64,000 nucleotides of DNA from Rhyzopertha dominica (Eukaryota > Arthropoda > Insecta > Coleoptera > Bostrichidae), in assembly GCA_025024175.1 (NCBI GenBank), contig QCXZ01000064.1, positions 57,805,325 through 57,869,324 on the forward strand. Direction: 5' to 3'. Position 1 is the stretch's first letter; each line of letters starts with the position of its first letter. The position numbers and the translations under genes are program-made. Under the pieces are notes generated by a model that made no database searches, had not been told where the DNA came from, and worked only from the letters and a program-made list of their open reading frames with translations. Positions 23,289 to 36,600 of this stretch are shown here, one piece after another.

Positions 23289-23562
23289 ACTACCCCGTCA
23301 ATGGGTAAAAAATAGTAAAACTAATTACATGGCAAGACTCCTTGTGTAATAAGCTTTTAAATGATGTACCGTAAGATGGGTAGTTTCATTTAAATTTTTT
23401 GAAGGGGTATCTACCCCGCTAAGAGGGTAAGCGCTATCCATTAAAAACTTATCTCAAAAGTTGTCCCCCTGCAAACAAAAGTTTACCTGTTTTTGCAAAA
23501 TTTTAAATTTTTCCTCTATTTAAAGTTATTTAAGGTGTGAAGTTTTCAAAAATCACCCTGTA
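23289..23562 (-). repeat. Right terminal inverted repeat of DD41D element
   Basis: About 274 bp, partner of 21279-21552. The outer 40 bases are near-perfect. Confidence 0.9.
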
Positions 23563-24924
23563 TAGTGTACATGTATGAAGAAACGAATAAGTAAAGTGAA
23601 TAGNAAGTAAAGTAAATAATGAAAGAAGCTTACATATAAAAAAACACATTTTGTAGTGTCAGAAGTATAAATAAATGAATAAAATCAAAACGCCCTCTAC
23701 ACCATCTCATTGATTATTTTTCTGACCGAAAATAACACTATTCATTACACTTTTTTGAGAGATCAAAGAACAATCGTTCCAGGCTGTCCTAGCAAAAAAA
23801 GAAGTGATGTAGAAGTACTTAGCCTTCCGGCAACGGAACTTGACTTCCAGAATGCACTTAGCAAATTTATCGAAAAGTAGTTCGGAAAGTTTCTGAGATC
23901 ACGCCGTGGGGCTAGTGGCACTTAGATGCAGTTGAAATACTTTAATCAAAGGTTAGAACTTCTGTGGGTGCAGAAATTATGGTGAGCGGTGCAGCGGACT
24001 CATACGAATTAAAGACAAACATGTAGGTAACTTTACAGCACTTTATCCAAACAGTGGTTTTTTGAACACACCTTAGTAGTATTCTAATTTTGTATGTTAC
24101 ATTGCTGAAAAGAGAATTGTGCTGTTTTATATTCAGGCATTAATGGTGATTCAGTTTATCTGTACAGGCACTTCAGGTTTTATTACCCACATAAACCAGA
24201 GCTTTTCACTTAAAAAAATCTTATTTTTGTCTTATTTCACCAAGATATACTGGTTTCGAGAAATTGAGATTATTGCGTGAACGTGTTGCTGTAACCTTAT
24301 TAGTTTTAATTATTGATGATGATAAAAATGTTACTCAGTTCTTGTTTGCCCTTATTTCGCAGCAAGTGCCATGCCTTTAAAGCCAATAAAAATCTAACAA
24401 AAATGTGTAATGTACTTACGATTATGGAATAAAGTTAACAATACTCTCGGCTGAATTTCAACGGGGAATAGTATTTTATCCACGAAAAAATCTTCGGTAT
24501 TTTGGATAATTTTAAAGAACAAACTTAATGCGTCACTTGTGTTGAACACAGAATTACACTTTCAATTTTATGATTAAACTGGACACTGAACTGAGTCGTC
24601 GTTTTACGACATTATAAGGCAGGTATAGTGTAATTATAATCTTACAATATACTATACCCAGTAGATATGTGGAAATTTCCGAAACTGCTATAAAAAAAAT
24701 CCAGATGTTCCCCAACGTTTAGTTTCTTGAAAACTTCCATAATTGGCACAATAATTCGATTCTTGCTTAAATATGCAAGACCAACTTCATGAAATTGGAC
24801 AAAAAGTGCGTATATATGCGAAAGGAACAACTTCTGCCCTATGGTTACAGATATTTCAAGAACGGCTACATAAGACAAGAATACATGGCTCGTGGACCAT
24901 TCAATGAGACGCTCACGATTGTAT
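23563..24924. other. Nothing recognised
   Basis: No coding motif or paired repeat was seen. Confidence 0.45.
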
Positions 24925-25190
24925 CAAACGGTTCTCGTGATATTAGCAAAAATACATAAATTTTTAAAATCGGTTCATTCCAAATAACTCTGAAATTAGT
25001 AACTTGAAACTTCTATACAACACTGAAATTTGAAAATATCCTACGAACAAGGTCCAAACTACATTTTCTTAATATTTCGAAAATGTCAACATTTTGGAAA
25101 AAAATTTAAACCAATTTTTGTGAGAAATTTTATTTCCCATCAGATGGTATTTTCACTTTCTGAATATATTAAGTGCTTTCGGCGATATTT
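24925..25190. repeat. Dispersed direct repeat, partner at 26705-26990
   Basis: About 270 bases recur 1.8 kb downstream in the same orientation, with frequent substitutions and small indels. Shared anchors include TATTAGCAAAAATA, AATATTTCGAAAATGTCAA and TTTTTGTGAGAAATTTTATTT. No conserved reading frame was found. It is probably a dispersed non-coding element. Confidence 0.75.
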
Positions 25191-26704
25191 AGGAAAAACA
25201 GTTTTTTTTTTCAAGTGACGCTTTTTTGCTAATATCTTCTAAACAGTTTTCTGCACCGAAAATTTATACAGACTAATAATACTCGCAATTATATTACTAG
25301 TCACATACTAAAATTTAAAAAAAAAATAAAAATCTGCAAACGGTAGTCACTCCTCAATTTCACACCCTTCCCGATGTCCTACTAATCCCAAAAACAATAG
25401 GTCGCTTTGAGTAGTTGGGGTTTATATGTATGCCAAATTTCAAGTTCATATGTTTTAAGTCTAAGTTATCGCGTCCACACACAAAACCACAGACTCCCAA
25501 ACAAGAAATTTTTTGCTCAAATTTTGGCTTTTTTACGTTTTCGGCCATTTTAAAGCGATTGAACTAATAAAAATTTTTGAAAATATTTTTCGCTATACAG
25601 TACTTCCCATTCCTTGGATGTAAAAGTAATTTCTTTTGTTATTAGACCTTTAATTCGCAGCCACTTTCTAAACATTTGCATAACACCCTTATTATGTACA
25701 TACCAAGTTCTTAACCTATAAAGCTACAAAAACCAGAGTTGACACTTCGCTCTGACAGATATATATTTTGCGTTGTTCTGGAAATTGTTGATAATGTTAG
25801 TGACAATAAATGTTGTACATACCTCGTATTTCACAAGCAGATGTTTTCCTGGACATCCAAAACGTTAACTAAGCAGAAATTGCGTCATATCTGAGTTAGT
25901 AAGCAAAATTTAGCTCCGCGACAAAATTGTTCATTGCTTATTTTGTTGGCTAGTAAATATAATCTATAGGATAGCTACAAAAATGACCAGATTGCTGACC
26001 TCTCCTAATTTATTTTCACAATTCTCGGATTTAGCCAGTGTAAAGAAACTTATCGGGAAGATTAGGTATTTTTTTTTAATTTTTCATCGACGCTAGCGGT
26101 TTTTTGGGGGATAAACTTTGAACTGCATTACAACGAGGTTTTACGTACATATGCTACAATTTTGAAATGCGCCTCGTGATTAAGAACTTTAATGCAGTAC
26201 TGGTTTACGCTTCGCCAAATAATAAAGTTTGATTGATTATACAGGGTGACCGTTTTAAAAAGAGCTGCTAGCTATAATCGAATAATCCCAAAACTGGCAA
26301 GTTTTAGCAAATCTAGTACGTCACTTGCCAAACTATCTGTAGCGCTGATTATGTAATAACAATTTGATCTTGGCTAGATTGCATAGAATTCTCTAATGAA
26401 ATTTAGTTAGGTTTCAAGAACTAAATCAAGTGCTAAATCGAACTTTTCCTCCAGCAATATAGTTTCTTAAAAATATTACTTAATTTTAATAAAAATTGCG
26501 TTTGAAGCTTTTTGACTCCCTTGGGTACGACGCACTGGTGAAACTCCATCGGTCCATTGACCAGGATCGTAGGCGCAGATGTATTCTACCACTTGGAACA
26601 GAAGAGATCGGATACTTCCACATCCAATTGTCAAAATGACATTTACGTTTTTATTTTTTATACTATACGATTAGTAATCAGATTTTGAACATTTTTTCTA
26701 AAAC
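25191..26704. other. Spacer between direct repeats; solitary TATACAGGGTG end
   Basis: At about 26247 the motif TATACAGGGTGACC resembles a Tc1/mariner terminus, but no partner end or transposase was found. Otherwise nothing is recognised. Confidence 0.35.
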
Positions 26705-26990
26705 AAACAGTCCTCGTGCTATTAGCAAAAATATGTAAATTTTAAAATCGTTTTTTTTTCAAATAAATCGAAAATTAGTAACTTAACAAAAAAATTACAA
26801 CAGCGCTTTCTGAACAGAAATTTGATTTTCTGTATAACACCAAAATTTAAAAGAAATCGTACGAACAGGGTCCAAAATAGGTTTTTTGGAAATATTTCGA
26901 AAATGTCAAAATTTTGGACACTTTTTGTGAGAAATTTTATTTTCTACCTGGTGGTAATTTTATTTTTTGAATATATTAAATATATTCGGA
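26705..26990. repeat. Dispersed direct repeat, partner at 24925-25190
   Basis: See the partner entry. Confidence 0.75.
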
Positions 26991-27639
26991 AATTTTCCAA
27001 TTTAAGGTGCTTGCTTTGTTGGCCTTATTTCTGTCGTCGAATATACTTATACCTATAAGCTGACCCTCCGCGAAGTGAAGTAAATTATATAATTAATTTT
27101 GTACAGCTTACTTACATTACTTTGATTCAATCGTTAGGGTCGAACGTCGAGGTCACAGTAAGGTCATCCATCAGTTCATTTTATATACCGAGGGTCTCTG
27201 TCTGTCTGTCCGTACCTGTAGGGAGCTAAATATAAGAATGGAAGCTTGCTTACTTACCGGAAATCGTCGAATTGCATAACCACCCAGGCCACCAACACCA
27301 CACTGCACATACCACACCATTTGACAGGATACAGATAAGTGAACACCACCTTTCGATATTACATATACTTAGCGGTTATTGAATGTACATGAGATCAGAT
27401 TGAGATCGATACATAAATATTAATTGTAAATCTGAGCAAAGCTTTGCGAAGAGTCACAAATTTTATCTGTTTGTTCACCGCATATGCGCTAATTATCAAT
27501 AAGTACTGCCCACCTTGTGTACAACCGCCTGCACATATTTTATAACTTCTTTTTATCTTATATAAAAAAAACTGTATCTTTCCAAGTGGTCATTTATTTA
27601 GCGGTTTTCCAAATTTCCCGCATGGTGGCCGTATTAGTT
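26991..27639. other. Nothing recognised
   Basis: Contains a short TCTG run near 27196. No gene. Confidence 0.4.
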
Positions 27640-29767
27640 ACTTTAATAATAAAAAATTTGGTGGCGCCCATAAAGCATCACCAGTCCCATTTGTAAATTT
27701 ACCATAAAGGTAAGTTTATAGTGAACCCACGACCTCGCCCCGCTGTCAAATAGCTGCCTCGCAACATTTGTAACTAAACTCCAACGATGGTCCCGAAATC
27801 TGTGAACTTTTCGCTGAATTTTTCCGTTCTGCGTTTGAACCTTACAATCAACTACCCTGCCCATTTACTAATTTTCAGTGTGCACTCATCAGCAACATAT
27901 CTTTTACGAAAGAGAGCGTTGCGCTCTGTCTGTCTAACCTCGATGAGAGAAAGGGACAAGGGCCGGATGGCATACCCACTTTTTTTCATTAAAAAAATGC
28001 GCTACAACACTTAGTAAGCCTCTCACTTTGATCTTTAACCGATCCTTGTCAACGGGCGAATTCCCTTCCCAGTGGAAAGTAGCCCATGTTTTGCCAATTC
28101 ACAAAAACGGTGACAAAAATTTGGTTGCGAATTACCGCCCTATCAGCAAGCTATGTATATTCAGTAAAGTCCTCGAACTTCTAGTGCACAACGTTCTATT
28201 TCGGGCCCTGAAAGCATCAATTCTTACTCAACAACACGGCTTTTTTTCTCAACGTTTTGTCGAAACAAATCTTACAGAATATTGCAACTTTATTTTAAAT
28301 TCCATGGATCATCAGATTCAAGTAGATTCTGTTTATACAGATTTCAGCAAGGCTTTTGATAAAATTGACCTCTGTATTTTAATTCACAAACTGTCAAAAA
28401 TAGGTGTGCACGGAACTTTGTAAGATGGTTATCATCATATGTCAGCGGCAGAACTCAAGTAATATCGATAAATGGTTTTAAATCATCGCCTTACTGGGTC
28501 ACTTCAGGTGTACCACAAGGTTCGGTTTTGGGGCCTCTGCTGTTCTTAATTTATATTAATGATATTAAGCATTGTTTTGAATTCTGCAATTTTCTTCTTT
28601 ATGCTGATGACCTAAAAATCTTCGCTCCCATAAGTAATATCTCCGACTGTATACTACTTCAAAACGACCTATGTCAATTCTATAATTACTGTAAAATTAA
28701 CAAACTTTATTTAAATTTCAGTAAGTGCTGTACTATTACATTTTCTAGAAACATTAGACTATTTTCCTTTGACTATAACTTTGACAACAATAAGATAAAG
28801 GCCGTTTCTCATGTGAAAGATTTGGGAGTCACTTTCGACCAGAAAATGACTTTCTCTGTGCATATAGATAATATAGCTTTTCAGGCAAATAGAATGTTGG
28901 GCTTCATAATTCGAACAACTAAAACTTTTAGTTCTATTGAAGTTATAAAAAACCTGTACTTCGCATTTGTTTATAGCAGACTCAATTTTGCATCTGTTGT
29001 GTGGTCTCCACAGTATGACATATACAAATTAAGACTGCAGTCGGTACAAAACAAATTTTTAAGGTATCTTCATTTTAAAGTTGTGGGTTCCTATGAGTTA
29101 ATAAATGCCACAACACTGACCCGAATGTACAACATAATGAGCCTAGAAAAGAGAAGATTAGTAGCGGATTTGCTTTTTCTCCACAAAATAATCAATAGCT
29201 CAGTTGATTCACCCTCTTTGCTCTCTAGTATCTTCGTAAGTGTTCCCGTGTACAACAGTCGTTTTTTACCTTCATTTCNCGAATATCTCTTCCGAACCAA
29301 TTTAGGTCGTAATGGACCTTTAGCCCGCATTACTAGATCATATAATTCGCACTGTTCTGACGTCGATATTTTCCATAACTCTTTGAAAAAATTTAGAGCT
29401 TTAGTTAAATTAAAATTCAGACAATAGTGTTTCGTTTGTAAATTTTTCTTAGCTTAGCAATGTTTCTTATATGTAGTTTGAATATTGCATAATGCTTTAT
29501 AGTTTACTTATTGTATTCGAGAATACTGACCTATATGTATATATTTTTTTCTTCTTTTTTCTGTATATTATACTTATATTATTATCACTTAATTATGCTA
29601 TTTTGCTTATCATCAATAACTGTTTTTTCTTGCTAACATAGATAGACTTATTAGTTTTGTACACACTAAACTGTAACATTCACGTTTGGTTATTCTCAGG
29701 TTTAGCATAACTATGTTTTTTTTCTAGTGGGTGCCACTTTGGGCTTGCCTGTTCGCACCCCCTGTAA

Positions 29768-29806
<39 letters not shown>

Positions 29807-29808
29807 AC
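27640..29808 (+). mobile_element. Degenerate non-LTR retrotransposon (Jockey/CR1-like RT)
   Basis: A plus-strand reverse transcriptase. The earliest recognisable part (about 27790-27860) reads EICELFAEFFRSAFEPYNQL, then NLDERKGQGPDGIPTFF near 27930-27985. The next frame (28028-28423) has FPSQWKVAHVLPIHKNGDKN, NYRPIS and the motif A aspartate in DFSKAFDKID. After one frameshift near 28420, a 299-codon frame (to 29427) carries GVPQGSVLGPLLF, the catalytic LLYADDLKIF (YADD codons about 28600-28611), the VSHVKDLGVTFDQKMTFS thumb block and a complete C-terminus ending KLKFRQ. A 340-base 3' UTR ends CACCCCCTGTAATAAATAAA in a TAAA tail. The 5' half (endonuclease, ORF1) is absent. It is better preserved than the copy at 5.0-6.7 kb and from a related lineage. 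Confidence 0.92.
29768..29807. repeat. (TAAA)n retroposon 3' tail
   Basis: About ten tandem TAAA units directly end the plus-strand retroposon and mark its 3' boundary. Confidence 0.9.
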
Positions 29809-31033
29809 TCCTCTCATGGAGCAGTTACAAAACAGTTATAGGTATGTACCTAAAGTACCGGGTTTTTTTAAAATTATCAGTCGGTATAATACAAGTAAAC
29901 AATCGCAATATAAATGAACTAAACTGGTTTACTTACTTACGCTCTAAGACCCAATGCACCTAACTGTAAATTTGCGTTTGTATTGTTCGTAATGATATCC
30001 TGGAAACAATAAATTGTAGGATGAAAACGGCTCACACCGGCAATCCGCGTATTTTTTGCTCAATTTGGAACAGTTGCAGGCAGGTATGCAATGTAACGCT
30101 GTCGGAAATAAATGGTTCATTTCGACAACGTAAAATTAATTAATTAAGAATCGTAATTTATTATAGGGGTATGAAGATAGCGACCCGCGGAATTTAATTG
30201 AGCGGCTTATTTATGTTTCCAAACGGAGCACACCTTGAAAAGGTTGGTACTGAAAAAGTTCGCGGACAATCCGACGAGAAGTGCAGCAATTTATAGTTTC
30301 GAAACGAGTGGCATAAATTACATATAAATAAGCAGCTTGTGAATCTATAACGGTTCAAAGAATATGAACACGATAGTAATAATAGCCGTGCAACGTTTCG
30401 CGGGCTTATCGGAGTTGAATTATCTGGAAACGAAATTCCATATAACTTAATTAGGCGCAGCCGTAAATTGTACGTTTTCTGGTTTATGCTGACGTGCTAT
30501 TACAAATGACTGCAGTTACGGAACTGGCTACTGTTTGAAACATAAAAAAGCAGTCCTAGGTTTTACCTGCATCTCGGCATTCGAGCTGTTCCAGTAGCCT
30601 TGTCAAAAAAAGTCAATTCGACGTTAAATATCTAGTTTTCGATGATGGCGTTTAATACTCATACATCGGACTGTAACGTCATAAGGATCGAACCTGGGGC
30701 ACAGAATACGAGCTTCGAAGTTGATACAAATGCTGATAAGATATCTGCAAAAGTTGTTTGGAGCAAGTGCAAAATGTGTAGCAATTGTTTCACAGCAATA
30801 ATTTAATGCAATGCAGGGTGGTCCACTTGTATTTACCCATCTAGGGAACGGGATATTGCATATAAAGAGGAATGAGGTTGTAGGTTGTAGGGAGAAAAAG
30901 CGACGTTACTACCACAAAAAAATTGATTGTTTCAAGGATAACTCCAGTATGATGTGGAAAACATAAAAAAAAACTTGTAAATACAAAAAATCAGTGTGAC
31001 TATAGTTGTGTTCGTTTCTACTGTGATGATCAT
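29809..31033. other. Nothing recognised; GC-richer non-repetitive DNA
   Basis: Bases 30170-30540 are non-repetitive and of balanced composition. They could be conserved non-coding sequence, but nothing here proves function. CAGGGTGGTCC at about 30816 looks like a mariner-type end without a partner. Confidence 0.35.
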
Positions 31034-32850
31034 ATGGTTTTGGTAAGAGATAATGTGGAGATTGCGAATAGGTTCAATAATTATTTTATAGAAAGTATTG
31101 GTTCAATTGTCAGTGCTATAGATTACAATGATTCATTTCAATTTAAAAACAGCAATATGTATCCAAATTTATCGGAATTCAGCCGAGTGGATATGAGTCA
31201 ACTAAGGAAAATAGTTAATAATCTGGATAATAAATTCAATGTGAATGATTGCACTAACTCTAGAATCCTAAAAAGAATATTTCAAACTATAGGTCAAGTT
31301 ATTTTGAATTTCATTAACACTTCACTGTCTGGTGCTTGTGTGCCCAACTTCATTAAAATTAGTACTACATTTCCTATACCAAAGGTGGCAAACACTATTG
31401 AGTGCAGCGAATTTAGACCAACTAATACTTTGCCTGTTGTTGAGAAGATGTTGGAAATGGTAGTTTACAGACAACACAGCACGTAGAAAAATATGAAATA
31501 TTGTTGCCTTATCAATCCGGATTTAGGCAAAATCACTCTTGTGAGAGTGCCCTCCAGTTGACTCTCAGTAAATTTTATGCCGATATTAGCACTAATAAGT
31601 ATATTGTTTGTGTTTTTCTCGATTTGAAGTGAGCTTTTGAGACAATTGAAAGGTCGATATTGCTCAGAAAATTATTTCAATATGGTTTTCAGGGAAAGGT
31701 GCACGAGAGGTTGGCTAATTATTTAAGTAGTAGAAAACAGAGAGTCAGGATTGGGGACATAGTTTCGGAAGAGGCGGTGAGTGAATGTGGGGTACCTCAG
31801 TGGAGTGTAATAGAGCCCCTGTTGTTTACATTATATATTAATGATATTGATTTGTTTGTTGGTTGTGATTTTGTAAAATTATTTGCAGATGATACATTAC
31901 TTGTTGAGAGTGATTGTACTTTAGATGTAGCAATGGCAAAAATGAATAAAACTCTTGCAAAGGTAGAGCAGTATCTAGCTTCAAATAGATTAAAGCTTAA
32001 TGTATCAAAGACTAAGGGCATGATTGTGACTACTAAATACAAATATAAATTTTTAGATTTAGATAAAATAGATTTGCATATTTGCAATTGTAGAATTGAT
32101 ATTGTAAGGATATATAAATACCTAGGTCTCACAATTGACGGCGTGTTATCGTTTGATGAGCACTTTAACTACATGCAAAAGAAAATATCTAAAAAGTTGT
32201 TCTTTTTGTCAAGAGTGGGTAAATTCCTCTCTATGGAAACGACCATTAGAGTATATAAAACTATTATACAACCTCATTTTGAATACTGTGCGTCGATAGT
32301 GTTCCAATTCAACCTTAACAAGATGTCTTGCTTGCAAAAACTTCAAAATCGTGCAATGAGAATTATTCTAAAGTGTACCAGGCTCACGCCGATTAGGACT
32401 ATGTTGATTGCTTTACGGTGGTTGAATATTGCGGATAGGGTGCCGTTTCTTACGATGGTCTTTACATATAAAATAATAAATAATCTCATGCCACCTTACC
32501 TAACAAAAATGATAGTTAGGGCACACGATGTTCATCAGTATGAAACTCGAAATGCTGGTGATATTTTTGTGAATAGAACTTACGCAACTGCCTCTAAATC
32601 ACTATTTTTTAAAGGTTTTATAAAATAAATTCATTGCCACTTCATGTTAGATCTGCTAAATCTCTTAGATGCTTCAAATCACAGTTGCTTGTTTATATAA
32701 CGGGCACTGGGTAGCGTGCGAATATTGTTTAATTTGTTCTGGGTTGTTTGTTTTGTGTATTCATGTTGAACATTAAATTATTTTCCAATGTATCAAATAC
32801 TAGCCTTGTGCTAATTAATAAAGGGTATTATATATTATTATTATTATCTA
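31034..32850 (+). mobile_element. Degenerate non-LTR retrotransposon (L2/CR1-like RT)
   Basis: A plus-strand RT of a different lineage from the two Jockey/CR1-like copies. The first frame (31034-31486) begins with the pre-RT block ANRFNNYFIESIGSI and reaches FIKISTTFPIPKV. A frameshift near 31480 leads to LLPYQSGFRQNHSCESAL and VCVFLDLK, then an in-frame TGA, then AFETIE (motif A). The 322-codon frame 31660-32628 has GVPQWSVIEPLLF (a degraded GVPQGSVLGPLLF), FADDTLL (codons about 31882-31893), LASNRLKLNVSKTKGM, IYKYLGLTIDGVLSFDEHF and LQNRAMRIIL. A further frameshift near 32620 gives the usual ending NSLPLHVRSAKSLRCFKSQL, with a stop at 32714. The short ATT tail ends near 32848. FADDT and KYLGL blocks are typical of L2/CR1-type RTs. 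Confidence 0.9.
32834..32847. repeat. (ATT)n retroposon 3' tail
   Basis: A short ATT tract follows TAATAAAGGGTATTATAT at the end of the L2/CR1-like element. Confidence 0.75.
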
Positions 32851-33544
32851 GTGGCTTTAGTTGAAGTCTTACAGAGAATTGCTTCAAATATGCAGTAACC
32901 AAGTAATTCTTGATAAACCGATATGGCAGTGTTCAGTTTCTGGGTGCAGAATGAATCCGCATATTATTAACAGAAGTAACAAAAATAATAAGCCGCACAA
33001 AGTATAATAATCGTCTCCAATATACATAGAATGAACGTTGTACAGAAGGGCGCCTTAATAAAATAAAGTTATTTGTAACGTCCTACCTTTTCTAACGTTA
33101 TAATCTTGTCCATATCGCATTTATGGGAGTAGGCGATTTGGGTCCCGGCCGATGCAGGTATACTAATCTGCAATGCGAGTTAGGTCCCAAATATAGGCAA
33201 ATTGGGTCCCAGTATGCCGTAATGTTATAAAAAATATTTCCTTAGAAATTCCATAATACCGCTTTCCAAAAATATTCTTTTAAACCTCAAAATAATTCTG
33301 ACAAAAATAAAGCCGTAGTATATACTTCACCCTCTCAGGGTATTGTGCTAAAATTCGTCCTGATTTATTCAAAAAATTTTTTGAAAACCACTGAAACTCC
33401 CATCTCATTCAATTTTGAAGACTTGTAACCCTTATATGAACATCCCCGTTAAATAAGCCAAGAAACTTTAAAATTTAACTTATAACTAAAACACTCTGCA
33501 TAATATTTTATATTTATATATGTTTAGGCATAAAGAACAATACG
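32851..33544. other. Nothing recognised
   Basis: Contains repeated TTGGGTCCC motifs near 33140-33210 but no gene. Confidence 0.4.
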
Positions 33545-33670
33545 CTCTATGATTAGAATATGACAGTCTTGCTGCAGTGCGTAACAGTCACCGATAGAAG
33601 TAACGCGTTTGGCAATCTTCAGATCGTCAGCATATACATATGTCGAGCAATCAAACAAAGACAAGATCTA
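33545..33670 (-). pseudogene. Small reverse transcriptase fragment with YADD motif
   Basis: On the minus strand one frame reads STYVYADDLKIAKRVTSIGD, then CYALQQDC. This is the catalytic motif C region of a Jockey/CR1-like RT, closest in form to the 5.0-6.7 kb copy. About 40 codons are recognisable. The preceding motif B region (to about 33760) is too decayed to read. It is a 5'- and 3'-truncated scrap. Confidence 0.75.
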
Positions 33671-36600
33671 TATACTCCAAAACCAACGGTTTTGGAGATA
33701 CGCGTAGGTAGTCCAGTTATCGTGTTCACACATTTCGCTGGTTTGGTTAAAATCTTATAAATAAGTATTTTTCGAATAAAGCTTACAAGTAATGCCTAAG
33801 GAGTACGCGATAAAGCGATACAGCACATGTATACAAGGTGTTCAATTTTTGAACACGGAACCGAACTTGCATTTTCTTGATAGAAATACTAACCTTTTAT
33901 GATGGACTTTGATTATCCCTCGAAGTATTAGAGCACATGAACTCAAACACGGTAGGTCGGTAGTCACAGTTAAAGCTTCAGCTTCAGGTACAGCCACAGG
34001 TATCTTAGTTTTTTTTTTAATACTGAGTGTATACAGTAAACAAGACAATATCACGATAAATTTACAGTTCTTCTCTAGCAAGAGAATGAAAGTTTACAAT
34101 TAAAAGGAAGCCTTGTCGAGTTAGAATTTTCGAGTTTATTATTCAAAGATAAGGTGGTAGCAGATGAAGATAAAACTAATGTCTATGTGTTAAAAAACAC
34201 GTATTTCTTGTAGCCAGAAGCTTAGAAAATCTACAAATACCTCATAATGTGATGTAATAATTGTGAAAGTGGTTAATACAACAAGTGTGGTGTTCGAACA
34301 AAAAAAAGGTTGAAATCTCAGCAAGGAAGAACACGATATTTAGCTCTAATTCTTCCTACAGGGTCATAGTACAGATTAATCCAATAATACATAATAATTT
34401 GCGGTGTACATCCATGATAATGATGATCTTAATATAAATATTGATGAACTAAACTACAAAGCCCATGCAATATTATTAGTCATATTAAATAAGTATTTTT
34501 TTGTTAAATGTTATTGATAAGAGATACATAATTCAATTGCAAACATTGTTATAATACAAATATATCATTAACTCATGTGCCAGATAATATCACTAGTGAC
34601 AGAAATGCGGTGCAAAAGTTACTTTAACTGTTGTTTTATCTGTATTTAAGTGTAATTTGTTAGCACCCATCTACTCCTCTGTTTTCTGTAGATGTTCATT
34701 TAACTCTTGCTGAAGACAAGTCGGAGAACAACTGCTCCAACCTACGGAACACATTGTCAAAAATATCTACAGCCAATTTTGTTGTTGTTTGTATAAACAT
34801 AGTTTATTGCTTAGTGTATTTGTTACACTACGAAGAACTGTAAAGAGCTTTATGTCAGCACATGCTTCTCTTTAAAAATATAGCCGAATTTAATAAGACA
34901 GCTGTGGTCCTCAAATTAGAAAAAAAATCATTCAATTGCCCACATTCCGGTAATTAGATTTATCGTTGGTTGGATCTGAGGGACTGCATCCTGAGCTTCT
35001 GTAATCCGGTTTGAATGTAGGGTCCGAAATTCATTAAAGGGGATTAACTTGAAACCCTTCTCCAGGTAACTGCGTTAGGTACAAAGGGTCCCAGCCTAAT
35101 AACCATTTTACAGAATGACCGTTTTATGAACATTCGATTATAGCACACTGATCCACTCCTCTTCACAGAGGGTTTGGCAGGTTAATTTTCGTACTTCCTT
35201 GTACATATCAGACTGGAAAAAACTGCAGTGGCTAATACATCACAATACTCTTTAACACGTTGAAAATATACCGGCTTGCAGAAAATACATCACCTAAAAA
35301 TAAAGCAAATAATTCTAAAAAATATAGCTTCAGTTGGTCAAGGTGGGATATATAATCAACGCAAATTTGGGGCAGCCATCTATCGTCTTTGCTACGGAAT
35401 TATTTTGGTAATACATGAGATAGTGGAGCCGATTTTGGCTCCATTTTGCGGAACTATTTTTTCAGCTAGCCCCACATTGTAAGTGTTCCACTCGTTTTTA
35501 TGGACATATTTCTTGTAATACTAGTGTCGTCATGACACTAGTTTCTCTAAATAAGATAGACATTACAATAATACTTCTTGTTAAATAAGCCTCCATAAGT
35601 TTAATGAACAATAAGCTATCGTCTATTACAAAATATTATGATGTTGTCAGATTAAAAATTAGCGTTCAAATAAAAAAAATTCTAATGAGACAACTGAAAT
35701 TGCAAGAATCTTTAGAATTATTCAATTTTAGTCAACAGACAAATGCGATGAAAATAATTTAGAAAGGTAAATTGAGACCACCTAAATTTTATTTTTTTAT
35801 CACATGTGATGGTGTTAAAAGAAAACAGTATAGTACAATTTTTCTACTAAGTAATTTGGAAAATCGATATTTTCCAAGGTATTTAAAGAAATATGAATTT
35901 GAAAAACGGGTAGTTTATGTGTATAAGAAGAATAAGGGATAATATTGTCTGTACAAGTTGGTTTTTTGAAAATTTCAAAGCAAAGATGTGACGAAGGCTG
36001 GCTGTGCAAAATTAATAGATCCAAATACAAAACTTTATTATCAACTTCTATTTCATAACTAAAATTTATAAAATTATATAATGAGTTTATAAACTTATGA
36101 AAATTATTTAGATTTTTTGAGAAAATACATCATCTACAGACCTTGTGATAGATATGAATCATCAAGATAATGAANTGGAATCTAAACCACATCAGTCACT
36201 AAGACCACAGCCATAAATTAATGAAGTTCNAGCTAGTTGTTCACATGGGGTTGATTGTCAAAATGGTGCCCCAAAACCAAAAAATTATACTCCTTTTTTA
36301 CTGATTAATCCATTAGTTCCTATACCAATCACAAAACAAAAGACTCATGTCGCAAGTCAGTGTGGATGTACTGCGATTATTACGTTCTCCCTGTATAAAA
36401 ATAGTCTAGCCGATAGCATCAAGATAAGTTGTCATGTTTGTTGTTAAGTATACCATCTTGCNCTCGGGGGTACACTGTCTTGCCCCACCCATGGGGCAAG
36501 ATCAAGAGAANGGACTCCTTTGGTATTTGATATTTTTTAAGTTCAAATAAGTGTGTAATTATTCTTTGTTAAACTTAAAGACTGATTAACAAAGAATAGT

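Larger units (their letters stand above)
21279..23562 (-). mobile_element. Near-complete DD41D mariner-like transposon with long TIRs
   Basis: A 2.28 kb DNA transposon with both ends present. It begins TACAGGGTGATTTTTTG and ends with the matching inverted form in ATCACCCTGTA. TA lies on both sides (the outer context is TATA at each edge, so the boundary is ambiguous by 2 bases), as expected for TA target duplication. The terminal inverted repeats are about 274 bp each, unusually long for mariner-like elements. Inside is one transposase gene on the minus strand (22964-21863) with two frameshifts. Intact ends mean it could still be moved if a matching transposase exists elsewhere. Confidence 0.92.

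Noticed and set aside
26247..26260. TATACAGGGTG-type mariner end
   Set aside because: No inverted partner or transposase was found within the window. Similar solitary motifs at about 30816, 33829 and 50334 were dropped for the same reason.
30680..30700. Minus-strand GGTTCGATCC, a perfect tRNA box B
   Set aside because: No box A or cloverleaf partner lies at the right distance upstream on that strand, so it is not a tRNA gene or tRNA-derived SINE head.
35520..35542. 9-bp perfect palindrome with 5-base loop
   Set aside because: Single short palindromes are expected by chance over 64 kb. No neighbouring gene or repeat end gives it meaning.
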